Shown here one piece after another: positions 37,380 to 47,380 of a stretch of 64,000 nt of DNA. The stretch's first letter is position 1. The number at the start of each line of letters is the position of its first letter. A model generated the notes under the pieces. The model was not told where the DNA came from. It was given only the letters and a program-made list of their open reading frames with translations, and made no database searches. The stretch lies in assembly GCF_002074055.1 (NCBI RefSeq), contig NZ_CP014619.1, positions 2,575,002 through 2,639,001 on the forward strand. The letters are read 5' to 3'. This stretch comes from Frondihabitans sp. 762G35. GTDB taxonomy: Bacteria > Actinomycetota > Actinomycetes > Actinomycetales > Microbacteriaceae. The position numbers and the translations under genes were made by a program.

Positions 37380-38780
37380 ATGACGACCACCGCGAATGTC
37401 CAGGCCGAGCCCTCCGTCTCCTTCTCCCCCCTGCAGGCGGCCGGGCGCGACCACCTCTGGATGCACTTCTCGCGGATGGCGCCGTTCCAGCAGCGGCCGA
37501 TGCGCATCATCGATCACGCCGACGGGGTGAACCTCTTCGACGACCGCGGCCAGCGCATCCTGGACGGCCTCTCCGGGCTCTTCGTCGTCCAGGTCGGCCA
37601 CGGCCGCGACGAGCTGGCGGAGGCGGCGGCCAAGCAGGCCAAGAAGCTCGCCTACTTCCCCGCGTGGGGTATCGCGACCGAGCCCGTGATCGAACTGGCG
37701 GATCGCCTGGCGGCCGCGGCTCCCGGCTCCCTCAACCGCGTCTTCTTCACCTCGGGCGGCGGCGAGGCCGTCGAGACCGCGTGGAAGGTCGCCAAGCAGT
37801 ACTTCAAACTCACCGGCAAGCCGATGAAGCACAAGGTCATCAGCCGCACGGCGGCGTACCACGGCACCACCCAGGGAGCCCTGGCGATCACGGGCCTCCC
37901 CGCCATGAAGCAGGCCTTCGAACCGCTCACGCCCGGCGGGTTCCGGGCCGCGAACACCGACTTCTTCCGCGCCCCCGAGCACGGCGACGACCTCGTCGCG
38001 TTCGGCCTCTGGGCCGCGAACCGGATCGAGGAGGCCATCCTGCAGGAGGGGCCGGACACCGTCGCGGCCGTCGTCCTCGAGCCGGTGCAGAACTCCGGCG
38101 GCTGCTTCGTGCCGCCGCCCGGCTACTTCCAGCGCGTCCGCGAGATCTGCGACAAATACGACGTCCTCCTCGTCTCGGACGAGGTCATCTGCGCCTTCGG
38201 CCGTCACGGCACGACGTTCGCCTGCGAGAAGTTCGGCTACGAGCCGGACATCATCACCTGCGCCAAGGGCATGTCGAGCGGCTACGGCCCCATCGGCGCG
38301 ATGATCGCCAACGAGCGGATCATGGAGCCGTTCCTCCAGGGCACCAACTTCTTCCCCCACGGCTACACCTTCGGCGGACACCCGGTGTCGGCCGCCGTGA
38401 GCCTGGTCAACCTCGACATCTTCGAGCGCGAGGGGCTCAACCAGCGGGTGCTCGACAACGAGGCGGCCTTCGGCTCCACCCTGTCGAAGCTCCTCGACCT
38501 CCCGATCGTCGGGGACGTGCGCGGCGACGGCTACTTCTGGGGCATCGAGCTCGTGAAGGACAAAGCGTCCAAGCAGTCGTTCGACGCCGCCGAGCGCGAG
38601 TTCCTCATCAAGCAGTACCTCCCCGGCGCCCTGATGGACAACGGTCTCTACTGCCGCCCCGACGACCGGGTCAACCCGGTGATCCAGCTCGCACCGCCGC
38701 TCATCTCCGGGCAGGCCGAGTTCGACGAGATCGAGCAGATCGTCCGGGCGACGCTGCAGGACGTCCAGGCGCTGCTCTGA
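37380..38780 (+). CDS. Class III omega-amino acid:pyruvate aminotransferase-like enzyme
   Basis: A 466-residue class III PLP aminotransferase. VFFTSGGGEAVETAWKVAKQ binds the cofactor phosphate, AYHGTTQGALAITGLP is the family mid-motif, VLVSDEV-type sequence appears as LLVSDEVICAFGRHGTTFAC, and ITCAKGMSSGYGPIGAMIAN carries the Schiff-base lysine. Close relatives transaminate putrescine, GABA, beta-alanine or other omega-amino compounds. Beside aminobutyraldehyde dehydrogenase, a polyamine or GABA role is likely. ATG 37380 is chosen; an in-frame GTG lies six bases upstream. Neither has a well-spaced ribosome-binding site. Confidence 0.87.
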   Translation: MTTTANVQAEPSVSFSPLQAAGRDHLWMHFSRMAPFQQRPMRIIDHADGVNLFDDRGQRILDGLSGLFVVQVGHGRDELAEAAAKQAKKLAYFPAWGIATEPVIELADRLAAAAPGSLNRVFFTSGGGEAVETAWKVAKQYFKLTGKPMKHKVISRTAAYHGTTQGALAITGLPAMKQAFEPLTPGGFRAANTDFFRAPEHGDDLVAFGLWAANRIEEAILQEGPDTVAAVVLEPVQNSGGCFVPPPGYFQRVREICDKYDVLLVSDEVICAFGRHGTTFACEKFGYEPDIITCAKGMSSGYGPIGAMIANERIMEPFLQGTNFFPHGYTFGGHPVSAAVSLVNLDIFEREGLNQRVLDNEAAFGSTLSKLLDLPIVGDVRGDGYFWGIELVKDKASKQSFDAAEREFLIKQYLPGALMDNGLYCRPDDRVNPVIQLAPPLISGQAEFDEIEQIVRATLQDVQALL

Positions 38781-38799
38781 GGCTCCTGCGGGAGCTGCC

Positions 38800-38828
38800 G
38801 GCTCCTGCGGTCGCGAAGGGCAGGAGTC
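38800..38828. terminator. Hairpin between the aminotransferase and marR
   Basis: GGCTCCTGC at 38800-38808 pairs with GCAGGAGTC at 38820-38828 (one G-T pair) around 11 bases. It lies between convergent genes and may serve both. Both arms are copies of an octamer that is over-represented across the window. Confidence 0.55.
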
Positions 38829-38841
38829 GCCTGCCGAGCGG

Positions 38842-39348
38842 CTACGCGGAGTCGCCGGGCCGCGAAGACGTGCCGAGCTGACGGAGCAGCTCGATGAGCT
38901 CGGCGCGCTGCGCCTGCGTGAGCGGCTCCAGCTGCTTCTCCTCGTGTCCGACGAGAGCGATCATGGCGCGATCGACGAGCTCGCGCCCCTGCTCCGTCAT
39001 CGAGACGAGGACACCTCGGCCGTCGACGGGGTTGGGGTGGCGCTCGATGAGCGCGCGCTCGCTGAGCAGGTCGAGCCGGTTGCTCAGCGTGCCGCTGGTC
39101 ACCATGGTCGCCTTGACCAGCTGGGCCGGACTCAGCTGGAACGGCTCGCCCGCTCGCCGGAGGGCTGCGAGGACGTCGAACTCCCAGATGGCGAGGTCGG
39201 CGCTCTTGAACGCCTCGGCGCGGAGCGTGTTCAGGCGGTGGGCGACCCGGCGAAGCCGCGACATGACGTCGAGCGGCGAGAAATCGATCTCGGGAAGCTG
39301 ACCGGCCCACGCGTCGATAAGCAGATCGACTTCGTCGACTTCCCTCAC
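38842..39348 (-). CDS. MarR-family transcriptional regulator
   Basis: A 168-residue MarR protein with winged-helix core LSPAQLVKATMVTSGTLSNR and wing LIERHPNPVDGRGVLVSMTE. The N-terminal helix WAGQLPEIDFSPLDVMSRLR is longer than usual. GTG 39348 follows AGGAGG by 6 bases, an excellent site. It is divergent from a decayed universal-stress/cydB segment, so its original target may have been lost. No palindrome as clear as that at 13229 was found upstream. Confidence 0.87.
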   Translation of the reverse strand: MREVDEVDLLIDAWAGQLPEIDFSPLDVMSRLRRVAHRLNTLRAEAFKSADLAIWEFDVLAALRRAGEPFQLSPAQLVKATMVTSGTLSNRLDLLSERALIERHPNPVDGRGVLVSMTEQGRELVDRAMIALVGHEEKQLEPLTQAQRAELIELLRQLGTSSRPGDSA

Positions 39349-39401
39349 AGGTACCTCCTCGGCATGTCCCCGAGAGTAGCCCAGGTCGCCGGAGGTCGCC
39401 C

Positions 39402-39564
39402 GTGAGCGGCCGTGTCGTCGTCGGCTGGAACGGCTCTCCCCCGCCGCCGACGCCGACCGCGACTGGGCGGTCGAGTGGACGCGAAAGACCGACCGCGCAC
39501 CAGTCGCCGTCCTCTGCGCAGAGAGGAACACCGACGTCGACTGCCTCGAGGGGCGCCCCGGGAG
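39402..39564 (+). pseudogene. Universal stress protein, N-terminal fragment with frameshift
   Basis: GTG 39402 begins VSGRVVVGWNGSP, the start of a UspA domain. After the C run at 39438-39442 the homology continues in another frame as PAADADRDWAVEWTRKTDR then APVAVLCAERN. One C fewer would restore a single frame. The domain stops after about 55 residues and lacks the nucleotide-binding C-terminal half, so this is a broken gene unless the run is a sequencing error. Confidence 0.6.
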
Positions 39565-39655
39565 GCGCCCTGCCCGCATCCGGCTGACCGAACCCCGACT
39601 CGACCTCGACGGCGAGGTCGTCCACCGCGGCGCGGACCGCCACCACGGGACCGAC

Positions 39656-40413
39656 ACGCGCTGGCGCCGGGCCTTCGACAGGATGATCGTGGTCGGCTCG
39701 ATCGTTCCGGCCCTGCTCTGGGGCGTCGCATTCGCGAACATCGTGCGCGGTGTCCCCCTCGACGTGCACCACACCTACACCGGCGGCTTCTTCGATCTGC
39801 TCAACCCGTACGCGCTCCTCGGGGGTGTCACGACGCTCCTGCTCTTCCTCACGCACGGCGCGGTCTTCCTGACCGTGACGACCGAGGGCGAGGTCCGGAG
39901 CAGGGCGCGCCGACTCGCCCTCTGGAGCGGGGCCGCGACGATCGTCGCCGCGGCGTCCTTCCTCCTCTGGACGGGCCTCGTCCACGGCAACCCCGTCTAC
40001 TGGCTGCTGGCCGCCGCGGCCGCCGTCCTCCTGATCGGCTCCGTGCTCGCGAACCTGTTCGGGTTCGAACGCCGCGCCTTCGCCCTTACGGCTCTCACGG
40101 TCCTGTTCGCCGTCGCGAGTCTCTTCGCCGCCCTGGCGCCGGACGTGATGCCGGCGAGCAACGACCCGGCGAACAGCCTCACGATCGCCAACGCCTCCAG
40201 CACTCCCTACACGCTCACCGCGATGAGCTGGACCTCCCCGTCGTCCTCGCCTACCAGGCGTGGACGTACTGGGTGTTCCGCAAGCGGATCGGCCGCGCGG
40301 CCATCACGGGCGTTCCGGACGGCGGCGACGGCGACGGCACCGGCGGCGCCAGCACCGGCGGCGCCTCCTCGCCGCGTCAGCGGAAGATCTCGCGAGCCTC
40401 CCGCGCGGCGTAG
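39656..40413 (+). pseudogene. cydB: cydB remnant (cytochrome bd oxidase subunit II, 3' part)
   Basis: Residues matching the middle and end of CydB are clear: WRRAFDRMIVVGSIVPALLW, GVAFANIVRGVPLD, YTGGFFDLLNPYALLGGVTT and LFLTHGAVFLTVTTEGE. The first third (several transmembrane helices) is missing. Near 40225 the frame shifts: YTLTAMSW is followed in another frame by LPVVLAYQAWTYWVFRKRI, with some 20 bases apparently lost. No cydA is in the window, so this cannot make a working bd oxidase. It joins directly to the broken stress-protein fragment. Confidence 0.82.
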
Positions 40414-40991
40414 AAGACGATCACGAGACCCGCGACGGGGTCGGCCCACCACCATCCCAGCGCGAGGTCGAGGGCGACCCCGAGCAGGACGGCCGCCGCG
40501 AGCAGCGCGTCGATCCGCGTGACCCGGCCCTCGGTCAGGAGGACCCGGTTGCCGAGGGCGCGACCCGTCGACGTCTTGAGGACCGACAGCACCAGCATCA
40601 CGACCGCGGTGAGGCCCGTCCACACCAGGGCGGGCCACGACGGCGTCGCCCGGTGCCCCGTCGCGAGCGCGAACCCGGATTGCACCAGCAGGTACGCCGC
40701 CAGGAGCACGAACGCGACGCCGATCAGCCGCAGCGCGCGCTCCTGCCGAGCCGCTCCGCTTCCGGACAGCTCCCAGAGCACCACGGTCGACGCGCCGATC
40801 TCGATCAGGCTGTCCAACCCGAAGCCGGCCAGGGCGACCGACGACGTGGTCAGCGCCAGGACGGCCAGCACGCCGACGCCGACCACGTTCCATGCGAGCG
40901 TGACGCCCTCGAGCACGACCCCGCGGCGGAGCAGCAGACGGTGGTCGGAGGGGCTGCCTGCGGAACGGGTCACGACACGAGTGTGCCCCAC
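40377..40991 (-). CDS. Short cation-diffusion-facilitator-like transporter
   Basis: A protein of up to 204 residues with five or six transmembrane segments. LAGFGLDSLIEIGASTVVLW and RVTRIDALLAAAVLLGVALD carry the paired intramembrane acidic residues of CDF cation exporters, and ADPVAGLVIVFYAAREAREI ends it. The cytoplasmic metal-sensing C-terminal domain of full-length CDF proteins is absent; short forms like this exist. A GTG at 40973 is an alternative start. The 3' end overlaps the cydB remnant on the other strand by 37 bases. The substrate metal is unknown. Confidence 0.72.
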   Translation of the reverse strand: MGHTRVVTRSAGSPSDHRLLLRRGVVLEGVTLAWNVVGVGVLAVLALTTSSVALAGFGLDSLIEIGASTVVLWELSGSGAARQERALRLIGVAFVLLAAYLLVQSGFALATGHRATPSWPALVWTGLTAVVMLVLSVLKTSTGRALGNRVLLTEGRVTRIDALLAAAVLLGVALDLALGWWWADPVAGLVIVFYAAREAREIFR

Positions 40992-41045
40992 GGGGCGCCG
41001 CCGGCGTCGTCACGCACGCTCGCGCTCAGGCGCGCCCGTTCGTGC

Positions 41046-41411
41046 TCAGGCGCGCGCGGAGGGCACGACGAGAATCGGCCGCTCCTGGTGGTGCGCCAGG
41101 TGCGTCGCGACGGACCCGGTGAAGAACGCGTGCATCCCGGAGCGGAAGGAGGTGTCGCTCGTGCCGACGACGAGCAGTGCAGCATCGCGCCGCTTCGCGA
41201 GATCGGCCAGGGCCTCCGGCACCCCGCCCGCCAGGAGATGCGCCTCGGCGGCGACCCCCGTCGTCTCGGAGGCCCAGCGGGCCCGCTCCGTGACATGGGC
41301 GAGCAGGATGCCCGACCCCTCGTCCTCGCCGTCGGGGTCGACCGGGGCCGACACGACCCGCCCGCTCTCGTCGACGTCGACCGTGTAGCGCGACTCGTCC
41401 ACGATGGCCAC
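41046..41411 (-). pseudogene. Universal stress protein lacking its N-terminus
   Basis: This 121-residue frame has the UspA C-terminal half: GVAAEAHLLAGGVPEALADL, DAALLVVGTSDTSFRSG with the ATP-binding glycine loop, and VATHLAHHQERPILVVPSA. Homology extends upstream in frame (AARAREDAALLVAIVDESRY) back to the stop codon of the preceding gene without the GVDGS-type strand 1 or any good start. The GTG at 41411 would begin inside strand 2. It is therefore probably a truncated relic, possibly still translated by coupling from the lipid-kinase gene. Confidence 0.6.
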
Positions 41412-41471
41412 CAGCAGGGCGGCGTCCTCCCGGGCTCGCGCCGCAAGGGGCTTCCGCCCCGCCGACCCGCG

Positions 41472-42449
41472 TCAGGCCTGCGGCACCCGCACCGTCAGTG
41501 CGCCCGGCTCGATCCAGGTCGTGAAGCCGGTGGCCTGCCCGAAGCCGTCGCCGTCGATCTCGATGTCCTCGGGGTCGCGGAGGGTCGCCTCCATCTTCGC
41601 GACCTTGCGGTAGCGGATGGACTCGACCTCCTTCGTCGCCAGGCGCTCGCCCCGGGGCAGGCGACGGACGATGCCGTTCTCCCAGAACACCTTCACGAGC
41701 ACCTCGATCCAGCCGCGGAGGCCGTCCGGACGCATGAGGAGGACGTCGAAGACGCCGTCGTCGATGGCGGCGTCCGGCAGCAGGACGATATTGGCGGGCA
41801 GCGCCCCGCAGTTGCCCACGATCACGGTGTGCGCGCGGATCGACTTCATCTCGCCGTCGTCGAAGCGGTAGCGGAAGCGGAGCTGGTTCTTGTCGCGGAG
41901 GGTCTCGACGATCGCCTTGACGTAGGCCAGCCAGCCGACGCGCTTCTTCAGGTCGTCGTCGGTGTTGGCGAGCATCTTCGCGTCGATGCCGAGCCCGGCC
42001 ATGACGACGAACGAGTGCTTCGACGTCTCGCCGTCCTCGCGCGAGATCTCGATGCGGCCCAGGTCGATCGCCCGGTCGTCGCCGGAGAAGGCGACGTGGA
42101 GGGAGTTGTCGAGGTCGTCGAGGGTGAGCTTGAGGTTCCGCGCGAGCAGGTTGCCGGTCCCCGACGGCAGGAGCCCCAGCGACGCGTCGCTCTCCGCCAC
42201 GACCTCCGCGACCGCGCGCACGGTGCCGTCGCCGCCCGCGGCGATCACCATGTCGACGCCCGTGTCGAGCGCCTTCTGCGCAGCGCCCTGGCCCGGGTCC
42301 TCCTTCGAGGTCTCGAACCACGACGTCTCGAGCCAGCCCGCCTCCTGCTCGGCCTTCGCGACGGCCGCGCGGACCTTCTCGAGGTCGATCTTGATCGGGT
42401 TGTAGACGACCGCGGCTCGGCGGGTCGGTGTTGCGGTGGTGTCGGTCAT
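41472..42449 (-). CDS. Diacylglycerol kinase family lipid kinase
   Basis: A 325-residue DAGK-catalytic-domain protein. VVYNPIKIDLEKVRAAVAKA opens it, VIAAGGDGTVRAVAEVVAES near residue 68 is the nucleotide-binding signature, and LGLLPSGTGNLLARNLKL follows. The C-terminal beta-sandwich has NCGALPANIVLLPDAAIDDG. It phosphorylates a lipid alcohol such as diacylglycerol or a related substrate at the membrane. AAGGAA precedes the ATG. It lies upstream of the truncated stress-protein frame on the same strand, with 60 bases between them. Confidence 0.88.
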   Translation of the reverse strand: MTDTTATPTRRAAVVYNPIKIDLEKVRAAVAKAEQEAGWLETSWFETSKEDPGQGAAQKALDTGVDMVIAAGGDGTVRAVAEVVAESDASLGLLPSGTGNLLARNLKLTLDDLDNSLHVAFSGDDRAIDLGRIEISREDGETSKHSFVVMAGLGIDAKMLANTDDDLKKRVGWLAYVKAIVETLRDKNQLRFRYRFDDGEMKSIRAHTVIVGNCGALPANIVLLPDAAIDDGVFDVLLMRPDGLRGWIEVLVKVFWENGIVRRLPRGERLATKEVESIRYRKVAKMEATLRDPEDIEIDGDGFGQATGFTTWIEPGALTVRVPQA

Positions 42450-42527
42450 CGAGTTCCTTTGCGTCCCAGGCTGCGAACACTATCGGCTCCGGCGCGCCCG
42501 CGAACGTTCAGCCGTGCGGCGCCCGCG

Positions 42528-43784
42528 TCACGCGCGCTTTCCGGATACCAGCCGGTACCCGATCCCGATCGCGACGACGAGGACCCCGCCGACGATCGAC
42601 GCCGGGGGCAGGGCGATGACGAGGACCGCGCATCCTGCGATGCCCGCGATCGGGAGCACCCTCGGATACCGCCGATCGCGCGGCCCCTGCGTCAGGGCCG
42701 ACGCGTTGGCGACGAGGTAGTAGAGGAGCACGCCGAACGACGAGAAGCCGATCGCGCCGCGGAGGTCGACCGTGAGCACCAGCACCGACGCGGCGACGGC
42801 CACGGCGATCTCGGCGTGGTGCGGGACCCGGTGCACGGGGTGGACCGGACCGAGCCAGCCGGGGAGGTCACGGTTCCTGGCCATCGCGAGGGTCGTCCGG
42901 GAGACGCCCGCGAGGAGGGCGAGCAGGGCACCGAGGGCGGCGAGCGCGGCGCCCGCGCGGACGATCGGGGCGAGCGCTGCGAAGCGACCGGCGGCCACGG
43001 CGTCGACGAGGGGCGTGGCCGTGTGAGCGATGCCGTCGGCGCCGACGACGACCAGCAGCACGACGCCGACCACCCCGTAGACGACCACCGTGATCGCGAG
43101 CGCCAGCAGGATCGCGCGCGGGATCGTCCGGCGGGGGTCGATCACCTCCTCGCCGAGCGTCGCGACACGCGCATAGCCGGCGAACGCGAAGAAGAGGAAT
43201 CCGGCGGCTTGCAGGATGCCCGGGACCGATCCCGCAGCGGACGACCCGCCCGCCCCGCCCGCGCCCCACCCCCGGTGCTGACCCGCGAGCGCGGCGACGA
43301 CCGCCACGCCGAGGACGACCAGCACCACGACCACGATCACGCGGGTGAGCCTCGCGGTGCGGGTGATGCCGAACCAGTTGAGCGCCGCCATCGAGAGGAG
43401 GGCGAGCACCGCGACGGGCTTCTGCCACGCGGCGGGGACGAGCGCCGCGGCGACGGTGAGCGCCATGGCGGCGCAGCTCGCGGTCTTCCCGATCACGAAG
43501 CTCCAGCCGGCGACGAAGCCCGGCCACTCCCCGAGGCGCTCCCGCCCGTACACGTACGTCCCGCCGGACGTCGGGTAGCGGGCCGCGAGCTGCGCGGACG
43601 ACGTGGCATTGCAGTAGGCGACGAAGGCGGCGACGACGAGACCGACGAGCAGGAGCGGACCGGCGGCGCGGGCGGCGGGGGTGAAAGCCGCGAAGACACC
43701 GGCTCCGATCATGGAGCCGAGGCCGATCGCGGTGGCGTCGCCGAGGGTCAGTCGGCGCGCGAGGAGCCCTCCGCGCGTGGTCAC
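42528..43784 (-). CDS. APC-family amino acid permease
   Basis: A 418-residue transporter with about 12 transmembrane helices. ATAIGLGSMIGAGVFAAFTP is the glycine-rich unwound helix 1 that binds the substrate amino group. SAQLAARYPTSGGTYVYGRE and AGFLFFAFAGYARVATLGEE are further APC signatures. TAGAGT lies 7 bases before GTG 43784 with no ribosome-binding site, fitting a leaderless mRNA; a second GTG lies 9 bases upstream in the same frame. The substrate cannot be told from the sequence. Confidence 0.88.
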   Translation of the reverse strand: MTTRGGLLARRLTLGDATAIGLGSMIGAGVFAAFTPAARAAGPLLLVGLVVAAFVAYCNATSSAQLAARYPTSGGTYVYGRERLGEWPGFVAGWSFVIGKTASCAAMALTVAAALVPAAWQKPVAVLALLSMAALNWFGITRTARLTRVIVVVVLVVLGVAVVAALAGQHRGWGAGGAGGSSAAGSVPGILQAAGFLFFAFAGYARVATLGEEVIDPRRTIPRAILLALAITVVVYGVVGVVLLVVVGADGIAHTATPLVDAVAAGRFAALAPIVRAGAALAALGALLALLAGVSRTTLAMARNRDLPGWLGPVHPVHRVPHHAEIAVAVAASVLVLTVDLRGAIGFSSFGVLLYYLVANASALTQGPRDRRYPRVLPIAGIAGCAVLVIALPPASIVGGVLVVAIGIGYRLVSGKRA

Positions 43785-43881
43785 GGCGCGCACTCTACCG
43801 ACACCGGGTTGCGCGTCGGGGATAGGGTGAGGCGCTCCCGGCGCACCGCTCGGGGTCACACAACGACGAAAGGTACGGCTC

Positions 43882-44139
43882 ATGAGCATCGGCGGAGGCA
43901 TCTTCCTCATCGTGGTCGGCGCCATCCTGGCGTTCGCGGTCAACTTCACCGTGGCCGGGGTCGACATCCACCTCATCGGCTACATCCTCATGGCCGCCGG
44001 AGTCCTGGGGCTCATCCTCGGCATCGCGCTCCTGGCGCGTCGCCGCAGCGTCACCTCCACCTCCCGCACCGGCATCGACCCCGTCTCCGGCGAGCGCGTC
44101 ACCCGTCGCTCCACGGAGGGCGACGGCCCGGTCCTCTGA
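43882..44139 (+). CDS. DUF6458 family membrane protein
   Basis: An 85-residue protein starting MSIGGGIFLIVVGAILAFAV, with a second helix LIGYILMAAGVLGLILGIAL and a polar tail rich in Ser, Thr and Arg (RRRSVTSTSRTGIDPVSGE). This is the DUF6458 layout, a small actinobacterial membrane protein of unknown function. The kinase gene begins 21 bases after its stop, so the two are probably cotranscribed. The Thr-rich tail faces the cytoplasm and could be a kinase substrate, which is a guess from context. Confidence 0.85.
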   Translation: MSIGGGIFLIVVGAILAFAVNFTVAGVDIHLIGYILMAAGVLGLILGIALLARRRSVTSTSRTGIDPVSGERVTRRSTEGDGPVL

Positions 44140-44159
44140 CCGGCCCGGACGACAGCGGC

Positions 44160-45551
<1,392 letters not shown>

Positions 45552-45681
45552 ACCGCGCATCGTGCCGAATCTCGACGGTGTGAGGGTTCGAGCGACGCAT
45601 CGCGGCTATCGGCCGACCTCCGGCTGACGCTTCGGATAATCTTGGCGGGTTCTTGGCTCCTGACCGTTGGGATCGTCCCTC

Positions 45682-46458
45682 ATGACCACTTCGACGACTT
45701 CCCGCGCGTCCGGGAGGCGCTTCCGCGACAAATTCGTCGTCGAGGAGCGCCACCTCCCCCGGGCGACCCGCCGCCGCCTCTTCGCCACCGCGGCCGCCCT
45801 CATCCTGCTCGGCGCCGTTTTCTTCACCGGGCTGCTCGTCGGCGTCCTGACGCACACCGGGTTCGAGCGGTTCGACCGCCCCGTCGAGCTGTGGTTCAAC
45901 GAGCAGCGCTCCGGCGGCATGACCGGGGTGATGGCGTTCCTCGCCGTCGTCTTCGGGCCGGTGGGGATGCCGATCATCGTGCTCGTCGTCACGGTCGTCT
46001 GGCTGGTCGCGGCGAAGCACGCCTGGCGCCCGCTCGTCCTCGCGGTCGGCATGGCCACCGGCGTCGTCCTCGCGCAGGTCCTCGCCCCGATCGTCCGGCA
46101 CCCGCGCCCGCCGATCGGACTGATGCTCGTGGGTCCCGACCACTCGTTCTCGTTCCCGTCCGGGCACGTGCTCGGCGTCTGCGACTTCTTCCTGATCACG
46201 GCGTTCCTCCTCGCCAGCCGCGTCCAGAGCCGCCGCTTCGCGATCGGCGCCTTCGTCGTCGCGATCGCGATGATCCTGATCCAGATGGCCAGCCGCCTCT
46301 ACCTCGGCTACCACTGGATCAGCGACACCACCGCCTCCCTGACGCTCTCGATGATGATCCTCGGGGTCGTCATCGCGGTCGACACGGCGCGCACCACCCT
46401 CGAGCCCGGCGAACCCGTCACGGGTCCGCACTCGCAACCGCAACAGGACGGAACCTGA
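45682..46458 (+). CDS. PAP2-family phosphatase
   Basis: A 258-residue membrane phosphatase with about six helices. The three PAP2 motifs are present: APIVRHPRPPIG, then SFSFPSGHVLG with the transition-state His, then SRLYLGYHWISD with the nucleophilic His. Family members dephosphorylate phosphatidic acid, undecaprenyl diphosphate or related lipids at the outer membrane face. ATG 45682 is favoured over a TTG 15 bases upstream. Its stop overlaps the next ATG, so the DUF1206 protein is made from the same mRNA. Confidence 0.87.
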   Translation: MTTSTTSRASGRRFRDKFVVEERHLPRATRRRLFATAAALILLGAVFFTGLLVGVLTHTGFERFDRPVELWFNEQRSGGMTGVMAFLAVVFGPVGMPIIVLVVTVVWLVAAKHAWRPLVLAVGMATGVVLAQVLAPIVRHPRPPIGLMLVGPDHSFSFPSGHVLGVCDFFLITAFLLASRVQSRRFAIGAFVVAIAMILIQMASRLYLGYHWISDTTASLTLSMMILGVVIAVDTARTTLEPGEPVTGPHSQPQQDGT

Positions 46459-47267
46459 TGACCGCCGACGTACGACAGGCCGCCGGCCGAGCCGGGAACA
46501 GCCGAGCCCTCACCGTCCTCGCCCGCGCGGGTTTCGCCGCCAGCGGGATCGTGCACCTCCTGCTCGGTGCCGTCTCGATCGGCGTGGCGTTCCACCGCGC
46601 CGGCGAGACCGACCAGTCCGGTGCCCTCTCGCAGCTCACGAAGGTCCCCGGCGGCACGTTCCTCCTCTGGTTCACCGTCGTCGCGTTCGCGGCGCTCGGC
46701 CTCTGGCTCCTGATCCAGGCGCTCCTCGGGGTCGGCTCGTCGTCGAAGAAGCGCTGGGTCAGGAGCCTCGTCTCGGCCGGCAAGGCCCTGGCCTATCTCG
46801 CGCTGGCCGCGACGGCGCTGTCGTTCGCACGCGGTGCCGGCAGGTCGGGCGACTCGAAGGGGTCGTCGACGAAGGCCAGCGCCGACATCCTCGCCCTCCC
46901 CGGCGGCCAGGTGCTCCTCACGATCGTCGGCCTGGCCGCGGCCGGCATCGGTGTCTACCTGATCGCGAAGGGCGTCCGGCAGAAGTTCCGCGAGGACATC
47001 GCGATCCCGTCCGGGCCGGCAGAGCGCCCCGTCGTCGTCCTGGGAGTCGTCGGCTACGTCGCGAAGGGCATCGCCATCGTCGTCGTCGGGATCCTCTTCG
47101 TGGTGGCGGCCGTCACGACCGACGCCGCGAAGGGCTCGGGGCTCGACGGTGCGCTCAAGTCGCTCGCGACGCTGCCGTTCGGGCAGGCCATCCTGACCGC
47201 CGTCGGCATCGGGCTCATCGCCTACGGCGTCTACAGCTTCGCCCGCGCGCGCCTGGCCCGCCTCTAG
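46458..47267 (+). CDS. DUF1206 membrane protein
   Basis: A 269-residue protein with six transmembrane helices in three internal repeats of about 75 residues. Each repeat pairs two helices; typical pieces are LARAGFAASGIVHLLLGAVS, GKALAYLALAATALSFARG and VGYVAKGIAIVVVGILFVVA, with LPGGQVLLTIVGLAAAGIGV closing a unit. This is the DUF1206 arrangement, function unknown. The overlap with the PAP2 gene suggests a shared envelope role. Confidence 0.88.
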   Translation: MTADVRQAAGRAGNSRALTVLARAGFAASGIVHLLLGAVSIGVAFHRAGETDQSGALSQLTKVPGGTFLLWFTVVAFAALGLWLLIQALLGVGSSSKKRWVRSLVSAGKALAYLALAATALSFARGAGRSGDSKGSSTKASADILALPGGQVLLTIVGLAAAGIGVYLIAKGVRQKFREDIAIPSGPAERPVVVLGVVGYVAKGIAIVVVGILFVVAAVTTDAAKGSGLDGALKSLATLPFGQAILTAVGIGLIAYGVYSFARARLARL

Positions 47268-47324
47268 CGCGCGACCGCGTTCGAAAGCTCTCACGGAGCG
47301 TCCCGGAAGACCGGAAACCCCAGG

Positions 47325-47343
47325 TCAGGGCAGCCTATCCAAG
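47325..47343 (+). promoter_or_regulatory. Iron-box-like site (IdeR/DtxR) upstream of the VIT transporter
   Basis: The 19 bases TCAGGGCAGCCTATCCAAG match the IdeR/DtxR consensus (TTAGGTTAGSCTAACCTAA) at about 13 of 19 positions, including both inner AGG and CC cores. It ends 37 bases before the start codon of an iron-exporter-like gene. Confidence 0.45.
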
Positions 47344-47380
47344 CTAGCGGAGCACCCATTCCGGTGTCACAGTTGCTCCC

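Noticed and set aside
39402-41411. One universal stress gene split into two halves by an inversion
   Set aside because: Orientation of the two fragments would fit, but the N-terminal fragment (to the second strand) overlaps what the C-terminal fragment still encodes, so they are better read as two different genes.
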